Positions 32,241-42,863 of a stretch of DNA of 64,000 nucleotides are shown piece after piece. The translations under genes and the position numbers were made by a program. Below the pieces are notes generated by a model. The model was not told the origin of the DNA. It ran no database searches and saw nothing but the letters and a program-made list of their open reading frames with translations. The stretch is from Cadophora sp. MPI-SDFR-AT-0126 (Eukaryota; Ascomycota; Leotiomycetes; Helotiales; Ploettnerulaceae), in contig JAGMVK010000023.1 in the NCBI GenBank assembly GCA_020747065.1, positions 620,001-684,000 on the forward strand, written 5' to 3'. How positions within the stretch are numbered: position 1 is the first letter of the stretch; each line of letters starts with the position of its first letter.

Positions 32241-32985
32241 TACGTCTGCTACAGTTAGACGGGGGTGGCAACCCCAGCCTGACCGAGTTCTTTGAAGACG
32301 ATATACCCGAGTATGCTATACTTTCACACAGATGGGAAGCGGAGGAGGTCACTTTCAAAGATATGACAGACGGCACGAATAGAATCAAGGCTAGCTACGG
32401 CAAGATATATTTCTGCGGAGAACAGGCGAGGCGTGATAGATTGGAATACTTTTAGGTAGACACATGCTGCATCGACAAATCGAGCAGCGCTGAGCTCTCA
32501 GAAGCTATCAACTCGATGTTTCGCTGGTACTAGAAAGCAGCCAGATGCTACGTCTATTTATCCGATGTTTCGATAGGGGATCGGAAAGTAAGTGATGCGT
32601 CTGCCGAGTGTACTTAGGAATCTGCTTTCCGAGTAAGCAAATAGTTCACACGAGGCTGGACCTTACAAGAACTCCTTGCTTCAAGATCAGTTGAATTCTT
32701 CTCCCGGGAAGGCAACGGACTAGGTAATAAGAGAACACTTGAGCAACAAATCCACGAGATTACGGGAATCCCTGCTACGGCGTTTCGAGAATATCCTCTC
32801 TCCCAATTCGACGTCGAGGAACGATTCTCGTGGGCGAAAAGTCGACAGACTACACGCGGAGAAGACAAGGCGTATTCGCTATTTGGCATTTTCGATGTCC
32901 AGATGCCCCTTCTTTATGGCGAAGGAGAAGACAAGGCGTTTCGGCGGCTCCGAGAGGCAATCAACAAACCTTTGAAAAGTAAGTC
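32241..32985 (+). pseudogene. HET-domain protein relic (RIP-type stops)
   Basis: Heterokaryon-incompatibility domain in order: IRLLQLDGGGN, FFEDDIPEYAILSHRWEAEE, VDTCCIDKSSSAELSEAIN, FRWY, YVYLSDVS, a short GTAAGT...TTAG intron, FTRGWTLQELLA, SVEFFSREG, GIPATAF, RFSWAKSRQTTRGEDKAYSL, then LLYGEGEDKAFRRLREAI. Three in-frame stops occur, all TAG, at positions where the family has Trp (EYF[W]VDTCC, SK[W]FTRGW) or an amide (RWY[Q]). TGG or CAG to TAG is the RIP change. No effector domain follows. HET genes trigger cell death on non-self contact; this one is dead. Confidence 0.8.
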
Positions 32986-33378
32986 TTATCCCTAAGATTG
33001 ATGTCTAACACATCTGTTAAGACTAGCGCTAACTAGTAGTTCAGGCCCTGAGAAAGACGTACTTCGTCACCTACCGTATGCTGACTGAAGAGGCGCCTTT
33101 CGGCACACTGCCATACTACTCTTGCTACAAAGCGGAGCTTGGGCTGGTGAGGCTAACCTTGCATTCTTGTTTCTTTAAGCTAACGGCTGACACAGGACAA
33201 GAGGCTCAGAGTTGAAAGCCTAAATCATACAACTAACTATGATGTAGCTCTTCTCTTACGAAGTAACTCTAGGCCATACTGTACACGCCTCGGCTGTAGT
33301 TGCTCCGCGCCACAAAAATAACATGAGGGTAAAAGGCGAGGCATATCGATTTAAGGTTTAGATTAACCTTGTTTCGAT

Positions 33379-33787
33379 ATGATTCTCATCCCAGGTGCTG
33401 GTGGAAGCCAGTTTCTTCCCAGGTTGATCGGCCGTAGGCGTGCCATGGAGTATATCCTCAGCGGGAACGACATCAGTGCTGTTGAAGCTGCGGAGATCGG
33501 TTGGATCAACAAGGCTTTCGATACCACAGAAGCAATGAACGGCCAACCTCAATTCTCGCTTCGTCTTGTTCTCACTTCCAGTCATCGGTCTTGCCAAACA
33601 ATCGATCAATGCGGCAGTGAAGCCGCAGCTCAGCGAGCTCTTGGCGGATTCAGACAGATTTCTGCAGACTCTGAACAACCCTCAGCTTCCGGTACTGATC
33701 GGCAAAATATTGGAGCTTTGTGGTAACCAGTCAGATACTGTTGCTGAGCAGTTTTTCGGAGAGACCATTCCATTGCTGTACCAGTAG
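33379..33787 (+). pseudogene. Enoyl-CoA hydratase/isomerase C-terminal fragment
   Basis: Crotonase-fold fragment: PGAGGSQFLPRLIGRRRAMEYIL, then ISAVEAAEIGWINKAFDT, a frameshift near 33540-33555, and VIGLAKQSINAA...LLADSDRFLQTL in the next frame to TAG at 33787. The N-terminal half with the oxyanion-hole residues is absent, and homology begins abruptly at about 33379. The next gene (deaminase) begins, also truncated, about 100 bases later in the same direction. Confidence 0.7.
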
Positions 33788-33888
33788 AGATGTATCGAGA
33801 TCGATGGGCCATCTTTTCGGCAAACAAAGACCAAAACAATCTATTGGGGGCTGGAGTTACGCATCCATCAAAGACTGCTGGAAAATGA

Positions 33889-35217
33889 CCCCTCATCGAA
33901 CAACTGCATGATACAATTCACAGTCGATCGATCAGAGCGACAAAGACACTTGAAGAAAGCAGGCGTAGGGTAAAAGATCTGCAAAGCCTATTTGCTAGTC
34001 TTGAGAGCATAACCAATCCTAATATGGAGATCATCGAAGTAGAGGGAGTAGTAGAAGTGGTAGGGGAGATCGTGAAGCAGGTTCATGCATTCTCTTTGGC
34101 CACTGATCTCAGTCGAGCTCTTCAGACTTCGATGATCGACCCAACATTGAGGGCATATCTACCAGAAGCGATTGGGAAATTGGGCCGATACTACTCTGCT
34201 ACGTCCGAGCTCGTCTGCGCTGCAAGACATAGGGATTGTAGGCTCTTTGAGAGCATTGAGGTGGAGCCGTTCCAGATCTCTATGCCTGCCTCTTTATCGG
34301 CGTCACATTGGAAAGTTCACGCAGAGATACAGCTCCTCTTCTTTTATGAGGTTCATCCAAGCCGACAGCGACCAAGGTTTATCTGCTCAAGCAAGAGTGC
34401 TTGCTACCTATGCAATCTATTCTTCTCCATCCATGGTGGCTTCTATGTGCCCCGGACTCACGGCAGGCTCTACGCCCGTTGGATGTTGCCAGACTGGATG
34501 AACATTCCGGCAGACCGGTCTGAGGAGTTCAGTCGCATTTCCATGCTATTGAAAGAGATAATAGATGGTAGGGTCCTAAGGGCATCGAGATCGAAGAGGA
34601 AGAAACGATATCATTATCCCAACGAGAGCGTCTTGCTACCACTCGCATCTTGGTCGTCCTCTGGTATTTCTGCTAAACCCTCAGCCCAAGCTTCCATATC
34701 TCCAATTCGATCTCAGTCTGGATCTGTCCACAGGTATCCGGTCGAAGGTCCCTTCCAATACACAGCACTGCCTCTAACTCCACCGAGCTCGCCTTCGCAA
34801 CCTGATCACATTGACGACAGCGACTTAGAGAGAGTGTGTACACCTACCCCAGATCATGTTTCTCTTCTTACCATCGAAGATAAGGAGCTGCCTTATAGCC
34901 GATTGGTTTCTTTGACAACGCCGTCACTTCATTTGGAGCTGGGCACGCTATCTCTTACGTTTGATTTTCTTCATGTTCTTGCGGGATGGCTTTCCGTTAC
35001 ACAGATCGAGGATGATACCGGATTGAGTCGAGACAATCACATTATTGAGGTGGAGAATATTCCCACTACAGCGGAACTCAAAATTGACTGCTCCCATGAC
35101 TCAAATGAGCTTACATTCCAGTTGCGGTCAGCTCAAAGGGGACTCATCTGCATCTGGTTCGCATGGGAGGAAGCTACAAGTATCTCAAGTTACCCCCTTC
35201 TCTTACCCTTGGGATGA
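33889..35217 (+). CDS. OTT_1508-like cytidine-deaminase-fold protein, possibly 5'-truncated
   Basis: Open frame from 33889 (after a TGA) to TGA 35217; the first ATG is 34024 (397 residues). Helical N-terminus (RRRVKDLQSLFASLESI), then the deaminase signature: HAEIQLLFFYE (His-Ala-Glu: zinc ligand and catalytic Glu) near residue 98 and SKSACYLCNLFF (C-x2-C zinc ligands), followed by KTHGRLY-like THGRLYARWMLPDW. This matches the fungal OTT_1508/PF14441-type deaminases, predicted from comparative work to act on nucleic acids or nucleotides. The C-terminal 200 residues are Ser/Pro-rich and then beta-rich. The coding-looking frame upstream of ATG 34024, ending at the hydratase relic, suggests the true N-terminus was lost. 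No lesions inside the domain. Confidence 0.6.
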   Translation, partial: PLIEQLHDTIHSRSIRATKTLEESRRRVKDLQSLFASLESITNPNMEIIEVEGVVEVVGEIVKQVHAFSLATDLSRALQTSMIDPTLRAYLPEAIGKLGRYYSATSELVCAARHRDCRLFESIEVEPFQISMPASLSASHWKVHAEIQLLFFYEVHPSRQRPRFICSSKSACYLCNLFFSIHGGFYVPRTHGRLYARWMLPDWMNIPADRSEEFSRISMLLKEIIDGRVLRASRSKRKKRYHYPNESVLLPLASWSSSGISAKPSAQASISPIRSQSGSVHRYPVEGPFQYTALPLTPPSSPSQPDHIDDSDLERVCTPTPDHVSLLTIEDKELPYSRLVSLTTPSLHLELGTLSLTFDFLHVLAGWLSVTQIEDDTGLSRDNHIIEVENIPTTAELKIDCSHDSNELTFQLRSAQRGLICIWFAWEEATSISSYPLLLPLG

Positions 35218-35935
35218 AACTTCTGTGGAGGCTCTTATCTCTCCTTAATGGCAGGCGATGGAGTGTTGTTCTCTCGTGGAAAGACATCTGCTTAGGGAGT
35301 ATGCCTTCGTGTTTGAGTAATTCAGGTTCCCTGCTCTTAATATGTTAGGATAGCAATATGTCGTCCCCTTTTGAGCGTTACTGCATGTCGTATTTCCGTG
35401 ACTTCGAACAGCATAGTTGCGCTAGAAGGTCCAGATCGCGGACAAGAAAGAGGTGAGGGGTCACATACGCTCAGGCATTTTTCTAATCGATCGGTCGATG
35501 CTTTTTGCGATGTGCAACAAAAGACGGCTGCCTTTTATGCACAGTGATAGTGATAATTGATTGATTGATTACTCTCTACAGGGGTCAGCAAACGTTAAAT
35601 CGCCACTTCATGCTGCTTTTAATGTCACACCACGAAGGCAAATGCTAGACTTGAGGTTATTCATTAAATTACTACCATTTTTTATAGGCTCCATATGCAT
35701 CAATAGTATCCTTACATCGCTGGTGCATAGTATACACGAGTTCCCTAACTTCTACATCTGTAATTATATCCCAGGCTTCTTAGACAGCTATACGAAGGCT
35801 CCGAGAGTTTCTATAAACCTCATTCGTGGGACAGCATACCTCTGCCCTAAATCAAAATCCTTCTTATCAAACCCCTTAGTAATCTTCTTAAAGAGTACAC
35901 GTTGAGTTGGAAGTTGATCATGTGATGAATTCGCC
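35218..35935. other. Interval without a supportable gene
   Basis: About 700 bases, AT-rich toward its end. It contains the 19-base word at 35504-35522 shared with 28250-28268, and a GATT run near 35545-35570. The plus-strand open frame at 35561-35905 has no recognisable domain. Confidence 0.4.
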
Positions 35936-36750
35936 AAAGTGCGAGCGATGCCGCGAAGCAACTAGCATCCCTCCCCAACGTCTCAATCCTCGACCAGAAC
36001 TGGATCGACATCACCAGCGACTGGCTCCATTCAAACGAAGTCACCAAAGTCTTCATCGCCGCACACACCGGCCCAACAGTCTTCTCGGAGGAGTCGCACT
36101 TCCACGTCACAGCACTCAACGGGGGAGTCAAGCACGTCGTACGAATCTCCACCACAGCCGCAAATGTGCGTCCTGGTTTCCGGGCCTACTATTCTCGCAC
36201 TCACTGGGCCATCGAAACGATGCTTGCATCCGAGGATTTCAAGGGCATGATGTGGACGAGCCTGCAACCCAACTTCTTCACGAACTTCATCCTGGCCGGT
36301 GCCGTTGCTGTCGTCAAGGAGTTTCGCGAGACGGGCAAGCAGTCCATGCCGCTGAGCATGGTCCCCTCGAAAGACGCTCGCGTCGGTGTCATCGACCCGA
36401 AAGATGTCGGCGCTTTCGCTGCCTACGTGTTAGCTGATGAGAACCCCGAGGTGCATAATGGGAAGAAGTATGTGCTGAATGGGCCTGAGGACGTCACTGG
36501 ACAGGATATTGTGGATCTGGTCGAGAAGGAGATCGGAGTCCCGGTGGAGAAGGTGATTTTTAAGGATCTGTCGTTCCTTGAGCTGATGGCGCAGGGTCCG
36601 CACAATGTCCTGACTCTGTCGTTTAAGTATGCAATTGAGACAGTGTGGGAGGGGAAGTGTGGGATTGATACGACAAGTAAGGAGGTTTTTGGGATTCGGG
36701 CACCGAAGACGACATTGGCTCAGGCGTTCAAGGAGGCTTTAGAAGAGTAG
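35936..36750 (+). pseudogene. NmrA-like NAD(P)-binding protein, N-terminus missing
   Basis: Open frame of about 270 codons with the NmrA-like order: ASDAAKQLASLPNVSI, DWLHSNEVTKVFIAAHTG, KHVVRISTTAANV, THWAIETMLASED, TSLQPNFFTNFIL, DPKDVGAFAAYVLADE, GKKYVLNGPEDVTGQDIVDLVEKE and a terminal RAPKTTLAQAFKEAL. NmrA-like proteins sense or reduce via NAD(P) using a Rossmann loop (GxxGxxG) at the extreme N-terminus. That loop is absent: a TGA lies just upstream (about 35931) and no exon with it is visible. Either a first exon is missed or the gene is truncated. The rest has no lesion. Confidence 0.7.
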
Positions 36751-37127
36751 AAATGTGTATTTAATGGGGCTTCCAACTACTCCGAGAATTCAACCGAAGT
36801 TTAAATAGATAAATGAGTTTTTCTTTGCATTGTGAAACTTCTCATTTTACACTCAGTGGACTCCGTCAAGGGGCAATTGATAGCTCAGATCAAACGAACA
36901 AATGACACATTTTCTAAAATTGACAAAACCTGACGAGGCTCTCCCGAATCCGGGAAGGTAAAGTATTGGTGTCGTGTCGCTTGATCGAGGATCGAGGTTC
37001 AGATTCCCCACCAAGGAATGCGTACCACTTGCATATGCATCGGTATATCGAGGGCTGCGGAATAAAAGGCCCATTCCATAACCAGTGTTAAATTCGATGT
37101 ATTTGTGTATTCAAAATGCTCCAGTTC
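36751..37127. other. Intergenic between converging genes
   Basis: About 375 bases of 3' flanking DNA shared by the NmrA-like gene and the minus-strand factor fragment. No terminator-like or tRNA-like structure stands out. Confidence 0.4.
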
Positions 37128-37853
37128 CTAGATGCTTTCCATCAACCACTGTACCCAATGGCGCCATTCTGGATCCAACTGGTTGTAGATACGTAGCAAC
37201 AATCTCCTCCTGAAGCCATGCATATACCAGCTTGATTCAAAGGGTTCGAGTAGAATACAATAATGAGCCAACAGGATCAGAGCAGCCGGGTCATTTTTTT
37301 TGAGCAGGGCCAAATAGTCCGAAGAGACCTGTGCTGGCCAGATCCGCACCGCGATACAAACTGTGTAGACGGAATGCGATTGAGCTGTTTGAGCTTTGGG
37401 AAATGCGTTCGAGAGTGCTTCGAGAGCTGCCGGAATCGGGGACTGGGATGATTTGGTAGACTTTGGTGTATGTGTCTGGGAAACAGATTTGTTCCCCATT
37501 CCAGCGAAGGGCATCGCACTCAGAAGGTTGAGACGCCGAGAATGCTCTATATTCTCTGGTGCTGGAGCAAGATGCTCGGGGAAAATGGTCTCCTGCAAGA
37601 TTGGCGATAGCGGTCCGTTTAACATGTATTGCCATGTGTCTCTGAAGATGCTGCGACTGCCCCGAATGATGTACAGCCAGTCCAGTAACTCTGATCTATT
37701 CCCCCTTCTCGCAAGAACAAGTTTTTCATCCTGCTCTTCTGATGCGTAGCAGTGGATAAGAAGGAGCATCGAGAATGCAACCAATGGATGGCAGTTATCC
37801 CCGTCGACGTTTGATAGCGATTGCAAGGCATATGGTAAAGTACGCGAAATCAA
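37128..37853 (-). pseudogene. UPC2-like fungal transcription factor, C-terminal fragment
   Basis: 241 codons open from a TATTAG acceptor-like site at 37854. Family marks of the ligand/activation half of Upc2/Ecm22-type Zn2Cys6 regulators: LPYALQSLSN, LVAFSMLLLIHCYA, DWLYIIRGSRSIF, VRIWPAQVSSDYLALLK, DPAALILLAHYCILLEP, SSWYMHGFRRRLL, and a terminal PEWRHWVQWLMESI. The DNA-binding Zn2Cys6 region and about half the protein are absent. Only about 80 bases separate the fragment from the next gene's 3' end at 37936, so no upstream exons fit. Confidence 0.7.
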
Positions 37854-37935
37854 CTAATACCACGGTATTCAAGCGTCTCCAAAAATCCATAGAAGTTAAA
37901 AGAAGATACGTATCTCTCATCCTTAATCAACTGCA

Positions 37936-39986
37936 TTATCTTAAAGTCTTATCCGTATTCCCTTCCTGACTGGCCGCGGCTGTAAGTAGACTTATCGCGG
38001 TATTCTGTCTTTCCAACTGTTCTACCTCCCTTTCCCTAGCCAACAAGGCCTCCTCGCGAGCTCTAATCGCCGCATCTTCCCTCGCTGCAAGAGCCCTCTC
38101 CCTCGCCTCCAATTGCTCCACTCGAGACAGTCTCGAGCCCCCATCCAGTTCGTTCGGTTGTGCATGTCGAGAATCCATCTCCGCTGGCAGCGTCAACACC
38201 GTGTCGGACAGCACCCTCTGCGGACTCAGCCGTTCACTGCCCAACTCATGTTGGCTACTGCCCCGCTGATGTCCATTGGCTTCCAGATCACGATTCGCCG
38301 CCACCATCCCTGCACTATCCAACTCTGGCTTCTCAAAGGCACTTATATCTCTTGCAGTTGTTATTGCGACAGTAGGTTTTGAGTTCTCCTGTTTCTGTGG
38401 CTCATGTGCTGTAAATACCGCGGCGATAGTGGCGAGCTGGGCGGCCATGGCTTTCCGCTCTCTCTTACGTCGCCGATGTCGAACACACCACCACCACCAG
38501 GTGGCTATGCTGGTGATAGTGAAGATGATGGGTACGAGGATCTGCGCTAGGAGCGCAGAGTCAATATGTCCCGGGGTTGTTTTGACGGGAGCATCTGTTC
38601 TTGTCCAAGTTGTGGATTGGTGGGCACCTACACTGGTGCAGTTGTAGAAATCAATGATGTGCTTATACTGATGATACTGATCATCCCAGATGCTGCAAGA
38701 GGCGTTGGCGGTAGTGAATATTGTTACTGACTTTGCGGCACCTGAGGTTATCCAACTGATACTATGAGTTGCTGCGGTTAGCATGATTTCATTCCGCCAC
38801 AAGGTATCCGAGGCACACCAACTTTGTGAATGCACCTGTGAGAACAAGGTGTCCATATGCCGACGTGCCAGTGCCCAAGCTCTCATCGTCGATCACTTTC
38901 AGGACGGAGTTGTTTGTGACAGTCACGTCCGTTACGCCAGTCAGAGCTGAGAAGGTAAAGGATTCGAGGTAGGGATTGTTGCTGATGCGGATGCTACCGG
39001 CGACATGTACGGCATCCAGGGCGAGGTTCGCGACGCCGTTGTCGTGGAAGTTCACACTTACGGAGTCGTACACATTACCGGATACTTTTAGGTGGGGGAA
39101 ACCAAAACCATCCGAGCCGAAGCCTGGCAGCCATGAAGCAATACCAGCAACCTCCAACATGCCCTCCATCCGTTCAATTCCCACGAAAAGACTGCTGTTT
39201 CCGTTGCCCAAGATGGTGAGCGTGGCTGATCGTTTCAAGCTCGCCAGGTTGATTTCTTGTAGGTTGACATTGCTTGAGATCTCTACTTTTGTCAAGGGGT
39301 AAGAATACTCAAGCTCTTGTTCATTCCAAGGATTGCCTGATATAAGGGGAAAAGTCTTCCCCCATTCCAGCGTGTCGATACCCGTGTTCGCGATTGTAAT
39401 TTTCGACAAGTTTGCTAATTTCGGAAACGGGTCGAGGTCTTTGAGGCCTGGCAGGTCCGAAAAGATGATGCCTTCCGCGGAGAGTATCGGGTAATAATCG
39501 CCATCGAGTGTTGGGCCTCCAATTCTACCCAGAATTGGGAATTTGAGACTGGTGATGCCACCAGCACCAGAGATCGAAATGTTGCCGCCAACGGCACTGA
39601 GGTTTCCAAACGATAGACCCGTTAAAGTTGACGGGTCCACCTTGGGGCTGTCTCTGATGTCTCCGACGAAAATTGACCCAATGAGCAATCCCAGCGCTGG
39701 GAGACTGACAAGGCCCGGAAATGTTTTCTCGACGATTATGTTCGCGTATATTGTCGAGCAACCGCTCGCTGATTTGACATCGTCTTGCGTTGAAATTGTC
39801 AGGTTGAGAAGGTCGGCACCATAGGTGTCATCACCACATGGATGGGTTGTGTTGATTACTGCGGAAAAAGTTAGCATACCTTGAGGGCAGCTCGAAGTCG
39901 ATTGCATCCAAGCTGGAAACCTGAGACCTACTTGCACCAGTGAATGGCACACACGAGAGTAGCAGCAAAAAGTCTAGCAATCTCAT
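37936..39986 (-). CDS. Ecm33/Sps2-like cell-wall protein with transmembrane helix and coiled-coil tail
   Basis: Exon 1 (39986-39932) encodes a signal peptide (MRLLDFLLLLSCVPFTGA). After a 73-base intron, exon 2 (from 39858) encodes a receptor-L-like right-handed repeat domain with recurring blocks (LSAVGGNISISGAGGITSL, KITIANTGIDTLEW, EISSNVNLQEINLA, SIRISNNPYLESFTF, DVTVTNNSVLKVID). A second intron near 38812-38768 leads to TANASCSIWD and FYNCT, one membrane helix (ILVPIIFTITSIATWWWW), a basic stop-transfer (RHRRRKRERK) and a C-terminal Glu/Arg coiled coil (VEQLEARERALAAREDAA). The second junction is uncertain: the donor that best fits the family leaves a one-base frame conflict near 38755, while a weaker donor keeps frame. 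Yeast Ecm33 is GPI-anchored; this one has a true helix and tail. Confidence 0.65.
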
Positions 39987-40262
39987 CTTTCAAAGTACAT
40001 TCGCACACAGCGCCTCTTCATCTTTTGACGTTGATGTTGATCTAAAGCCTGGTGCATGGGAATGGGATGTCTAAGTACCTAAGACCTAAGAACCGCACCT
40101 AAGAACCGCCGTTTAACTTTATTTTGGGGGGCGAGGATCCATGGCATACCCCTCACCAGTGCCTAATTTTGTTTTGGGCGTTGTCGTCAATCGTTTAATT
40201 GGTCGCCCGCTTGGCCAAGAGCGCTGAAGGATGACACGAAGGCTCAAAACGGATACCTCAAA

Positions 40263-40381
40263 GAGGTGCCAGGGCTAAGTTTAGTCCCACCGCCTTGGCA
40301 GAACATGGGTTGAGCCAATCCAACCTTCAGATACTTTGTTCTGCCCAAGGCGGTGAGACTAAACTTACCCCCAGCACCTCC
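40263..40381. repeat. Foldback (hairpin) element
   Basis: 119 bases whose halves are near-perfect inverted copies. Left: GAGGTGCCAGGGCTAAGTTT then AGTCCCACCGCCTTGGCAGA. Right, reversed: GGAGGTGCTGGGGGTAAGTT then TAGTCTCACCGCCTTGGGCA. Inverted arms are about 42 bases with a loop of about 30. It lies upstream of the Ecm33-like gene and 120 bases from MULE copy B. No coding. Confidence 0.7.
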
Positions 40382-40641
40382 GTAGGTATTGCGAACAAGC
40401 ATGCAATAATTAACCTGCCAAATCAGATAAGCTGCCCTTATCTACACTCTGTCAGCTCAAACAATTTATTCAATTGCATGGCATTGCATTATCTCAAGGG
40501 GCCAGCTAAAGCAACACATGGAAATAGCTATGTCGACACATGCCAAGGATTCTCGGGTATTCCGCTGGGTGCATTTATCACCCTCGCCCCACCATACTAA
40601 TTTGTACTGCGCAGCAAGGGCCACTTATGCATTTTATGTAA

Positions 40642-42792
40642 TTATGCCAATTCATCTACATCCAACTCAAACTCCGCATCTTGAGTATACACCTCTACTC
40701 CCCCAATTACATCTCGTTGTATCACAACTGCAGTAGCTGTAGTAGCATCTACTATACTATCTGACTTGTAAATTGATGATATGCCATGCATATACCCCCT
40801 CTCTCGTTGAGTCCCAGGCTCATACTTATCTTGATGCCCATTTGTAAGCCTTTGCATAGCTAATGCAGTAGATGATAGGCGATTTTGTACTACAACTGTC
40901 TGCTGTATTGATGAAGGAAGAGCTGGCGGGGCTGAGCTTGATGGGAGCTCAAAGAACGATAGGTCTCTCCGAGTATTGGAAGGTGCTACACGTGATGAAT
41001 TTCCTCCTCCTAAAGCACCTCTGGGCCTACCTTTGCCTTTTACTCTCATTGGATTGAGTATTGGAAGAGGCAAAGGAATGGTAACTTGGGGAGGAGTACA
41101 TCCTTGTGGCCTAGTATAGTACCAATGGGGATGTATATCATCAAGTAGAATCACTCCACTCTCTTGCTTTCTCTTGTAAATGATGTGTTGACAAGGGAGG
41201 CCAAGGGCCTTTGGTGTTGTACATGTACAAATATTTGAAGGGGGACCGGTGGCTGGGAGCTTGTTATGCTCTTGATTTATCTGGAGTAACGCGTAGCCAT
41301 GAACAGACTGAAGGATAGCAGCAAAAAGAGGGGTATTAATACTGTGGCGAGGTCGTAGTTGCTGCTTAGCAATTGTTGTTTCAATGCTTTGTTGTTGTGC
41401 CGTCCAAAAGAGCTTCATTTTAAGGAATACACCCCTAAGATCTCCATGGCCACGCTGTAGGTATGTCTTCAAAGTAGCATGACAACCTTCAATAGGACTG
41501 GTAACCGTGATTCCGAAGTGATATGATTGATCGACCCAAAAGCAACAAGCTTTTCCTTCCAAAGAAGCCAAGTACCCTCACAATAGCTCATAGCTTCTGA
41601 TGGAAACTCAATACGCATATTTTGAAGCGTAGCATCATAGACCTCCTCAGTTGTACTAGCTAGTAGTATATTCCAAGAGCCTAAGAATGCTTGAAAGCGT
41701 GGATGACGTGCCCAAATTCCGTCGGGGCCTTTGATTGGACCAGGGAAGTACTTCTTGGTTTTAGCCAATACGTTCATATTGACATGCCAACGGCAAAGGA
41801 GATGACGAGTACTAGGAAAGAATGCCTCAAGACACTTGATAAGAGCCAATTCCCTATCTGTTACAATAGAAACTGGCTCTTTAATCTTGTGCTGAGACAT
41901 TATACCCTTAAGTTGTGTAAGGGCCCATTTGTAGTCGACTTCCGTCTCCCCCGACAAAAAAGCCATCCCAAGTTGAATCACCATATTATTCCCTGATACT
42001 CCACAAATATTCAGCAAAGGCATGTTGAATCGGTTGGTTTTGTATGTGCAATCGAGTAATAAAACCTCGGAATGCTGTTTCCAAAGCTGGAGAGAGGAGG
42101 GATCGATGAAAAAGAGGTATCGTAAAGGGCCGGTCTTTGGTTCGTACTGAGGGGAATAATCGTTGTCTTGTAACTCCTATGTAATTTGTTAGGATTAAGC
42201 AGCTTTGAATTTAAAGGAGTAGTACCTGTAAGAGCCATTGAATAGGTGTTTTCCCACCTAACTGCTCAATTCTTGACTTTTGCACGAGATTAGAAATATC
42301 TTTTGAAGTCAATGTGAGACTTGAGTCTTGCTCTCGCAGTGTTGACAGAATCTGAGCGTTTGAAAGGCCAGCCTTTGCGAAGGTATCAATTGAAGCACGG
42401 GTTTCTGCGGAAGTAGTAGCAATTCTGTGTACTGGATGGGCGGAGAAGTCTGCAGAGCGTGCGTGGTTGTGTGTTGCCTCAAGAATAGTCAATTCCCAAT
42501 TGCCTGAAGTCTTGTCTTGACTAAGTACAACTCTCATATGACAATCGCACTTCTTAGAACCGGTATTTGGGCGCCGTTTAGTAACATGTGCATTCGTTTG
42601 CTTCCCTCTTGGTGTGTATTTACCGCTACGATCGCAGACAAATAATGCACGATGAGGCCGAGTATCTCGCTGCATAAAAGCATAGCCATTAACCTTTACA
42701 TGCGCCTGAATAGCAGAAAAACAAGAAGGAATATCAGTGTAAACTGCTGCAGGTGGTGCAGGGCCGCAAGGTTCACCAGTGAAAGTTGACAT
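40642..42792 (-). pseudogene. MULE transposase, copy B (one-base frameshift)
   Basis: Exon 1 starts at ATG 42792 (MSTFTGEPCGPAPP) and runs to 42226 with the FAR1-like region (ATHNHARSAD) and SKDISNLVQKSRIEQLGGK. The intron is 49 bases (42225-42177). Exon 2 continues ELQDNDYSPQYE, LLLDCTYKTNRF, SIVTDRELAL, LCRWHVNMN, then a single-base deletion in the run GCTTTTGGG near 41540 (copy A has GCCTTTTGGG, reading LVAFWVDQ). The remaining frame is open with SPIEGCHATLK and the SWIM finger (CTCTTPKALGLPCQHII) to TAA 40642. No RIP stops. Otherwise complete. Confidence 0.85.
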
Positions 42793-42863
42793 GTTGTGTG
42801 AAGTTGTGAATAGCTTCAAAAATCAACTCAAAGTAATCAAGGAGAGGATTCTCTAAATGCATA

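Noticed and set aside
36930..37030. tRNA-like B-box (GAGGTTCAGATTCC) near 36997
   Set aside because: The box has an extra base, no A-box lies at the right distance and no cloverleaf can be drawn.
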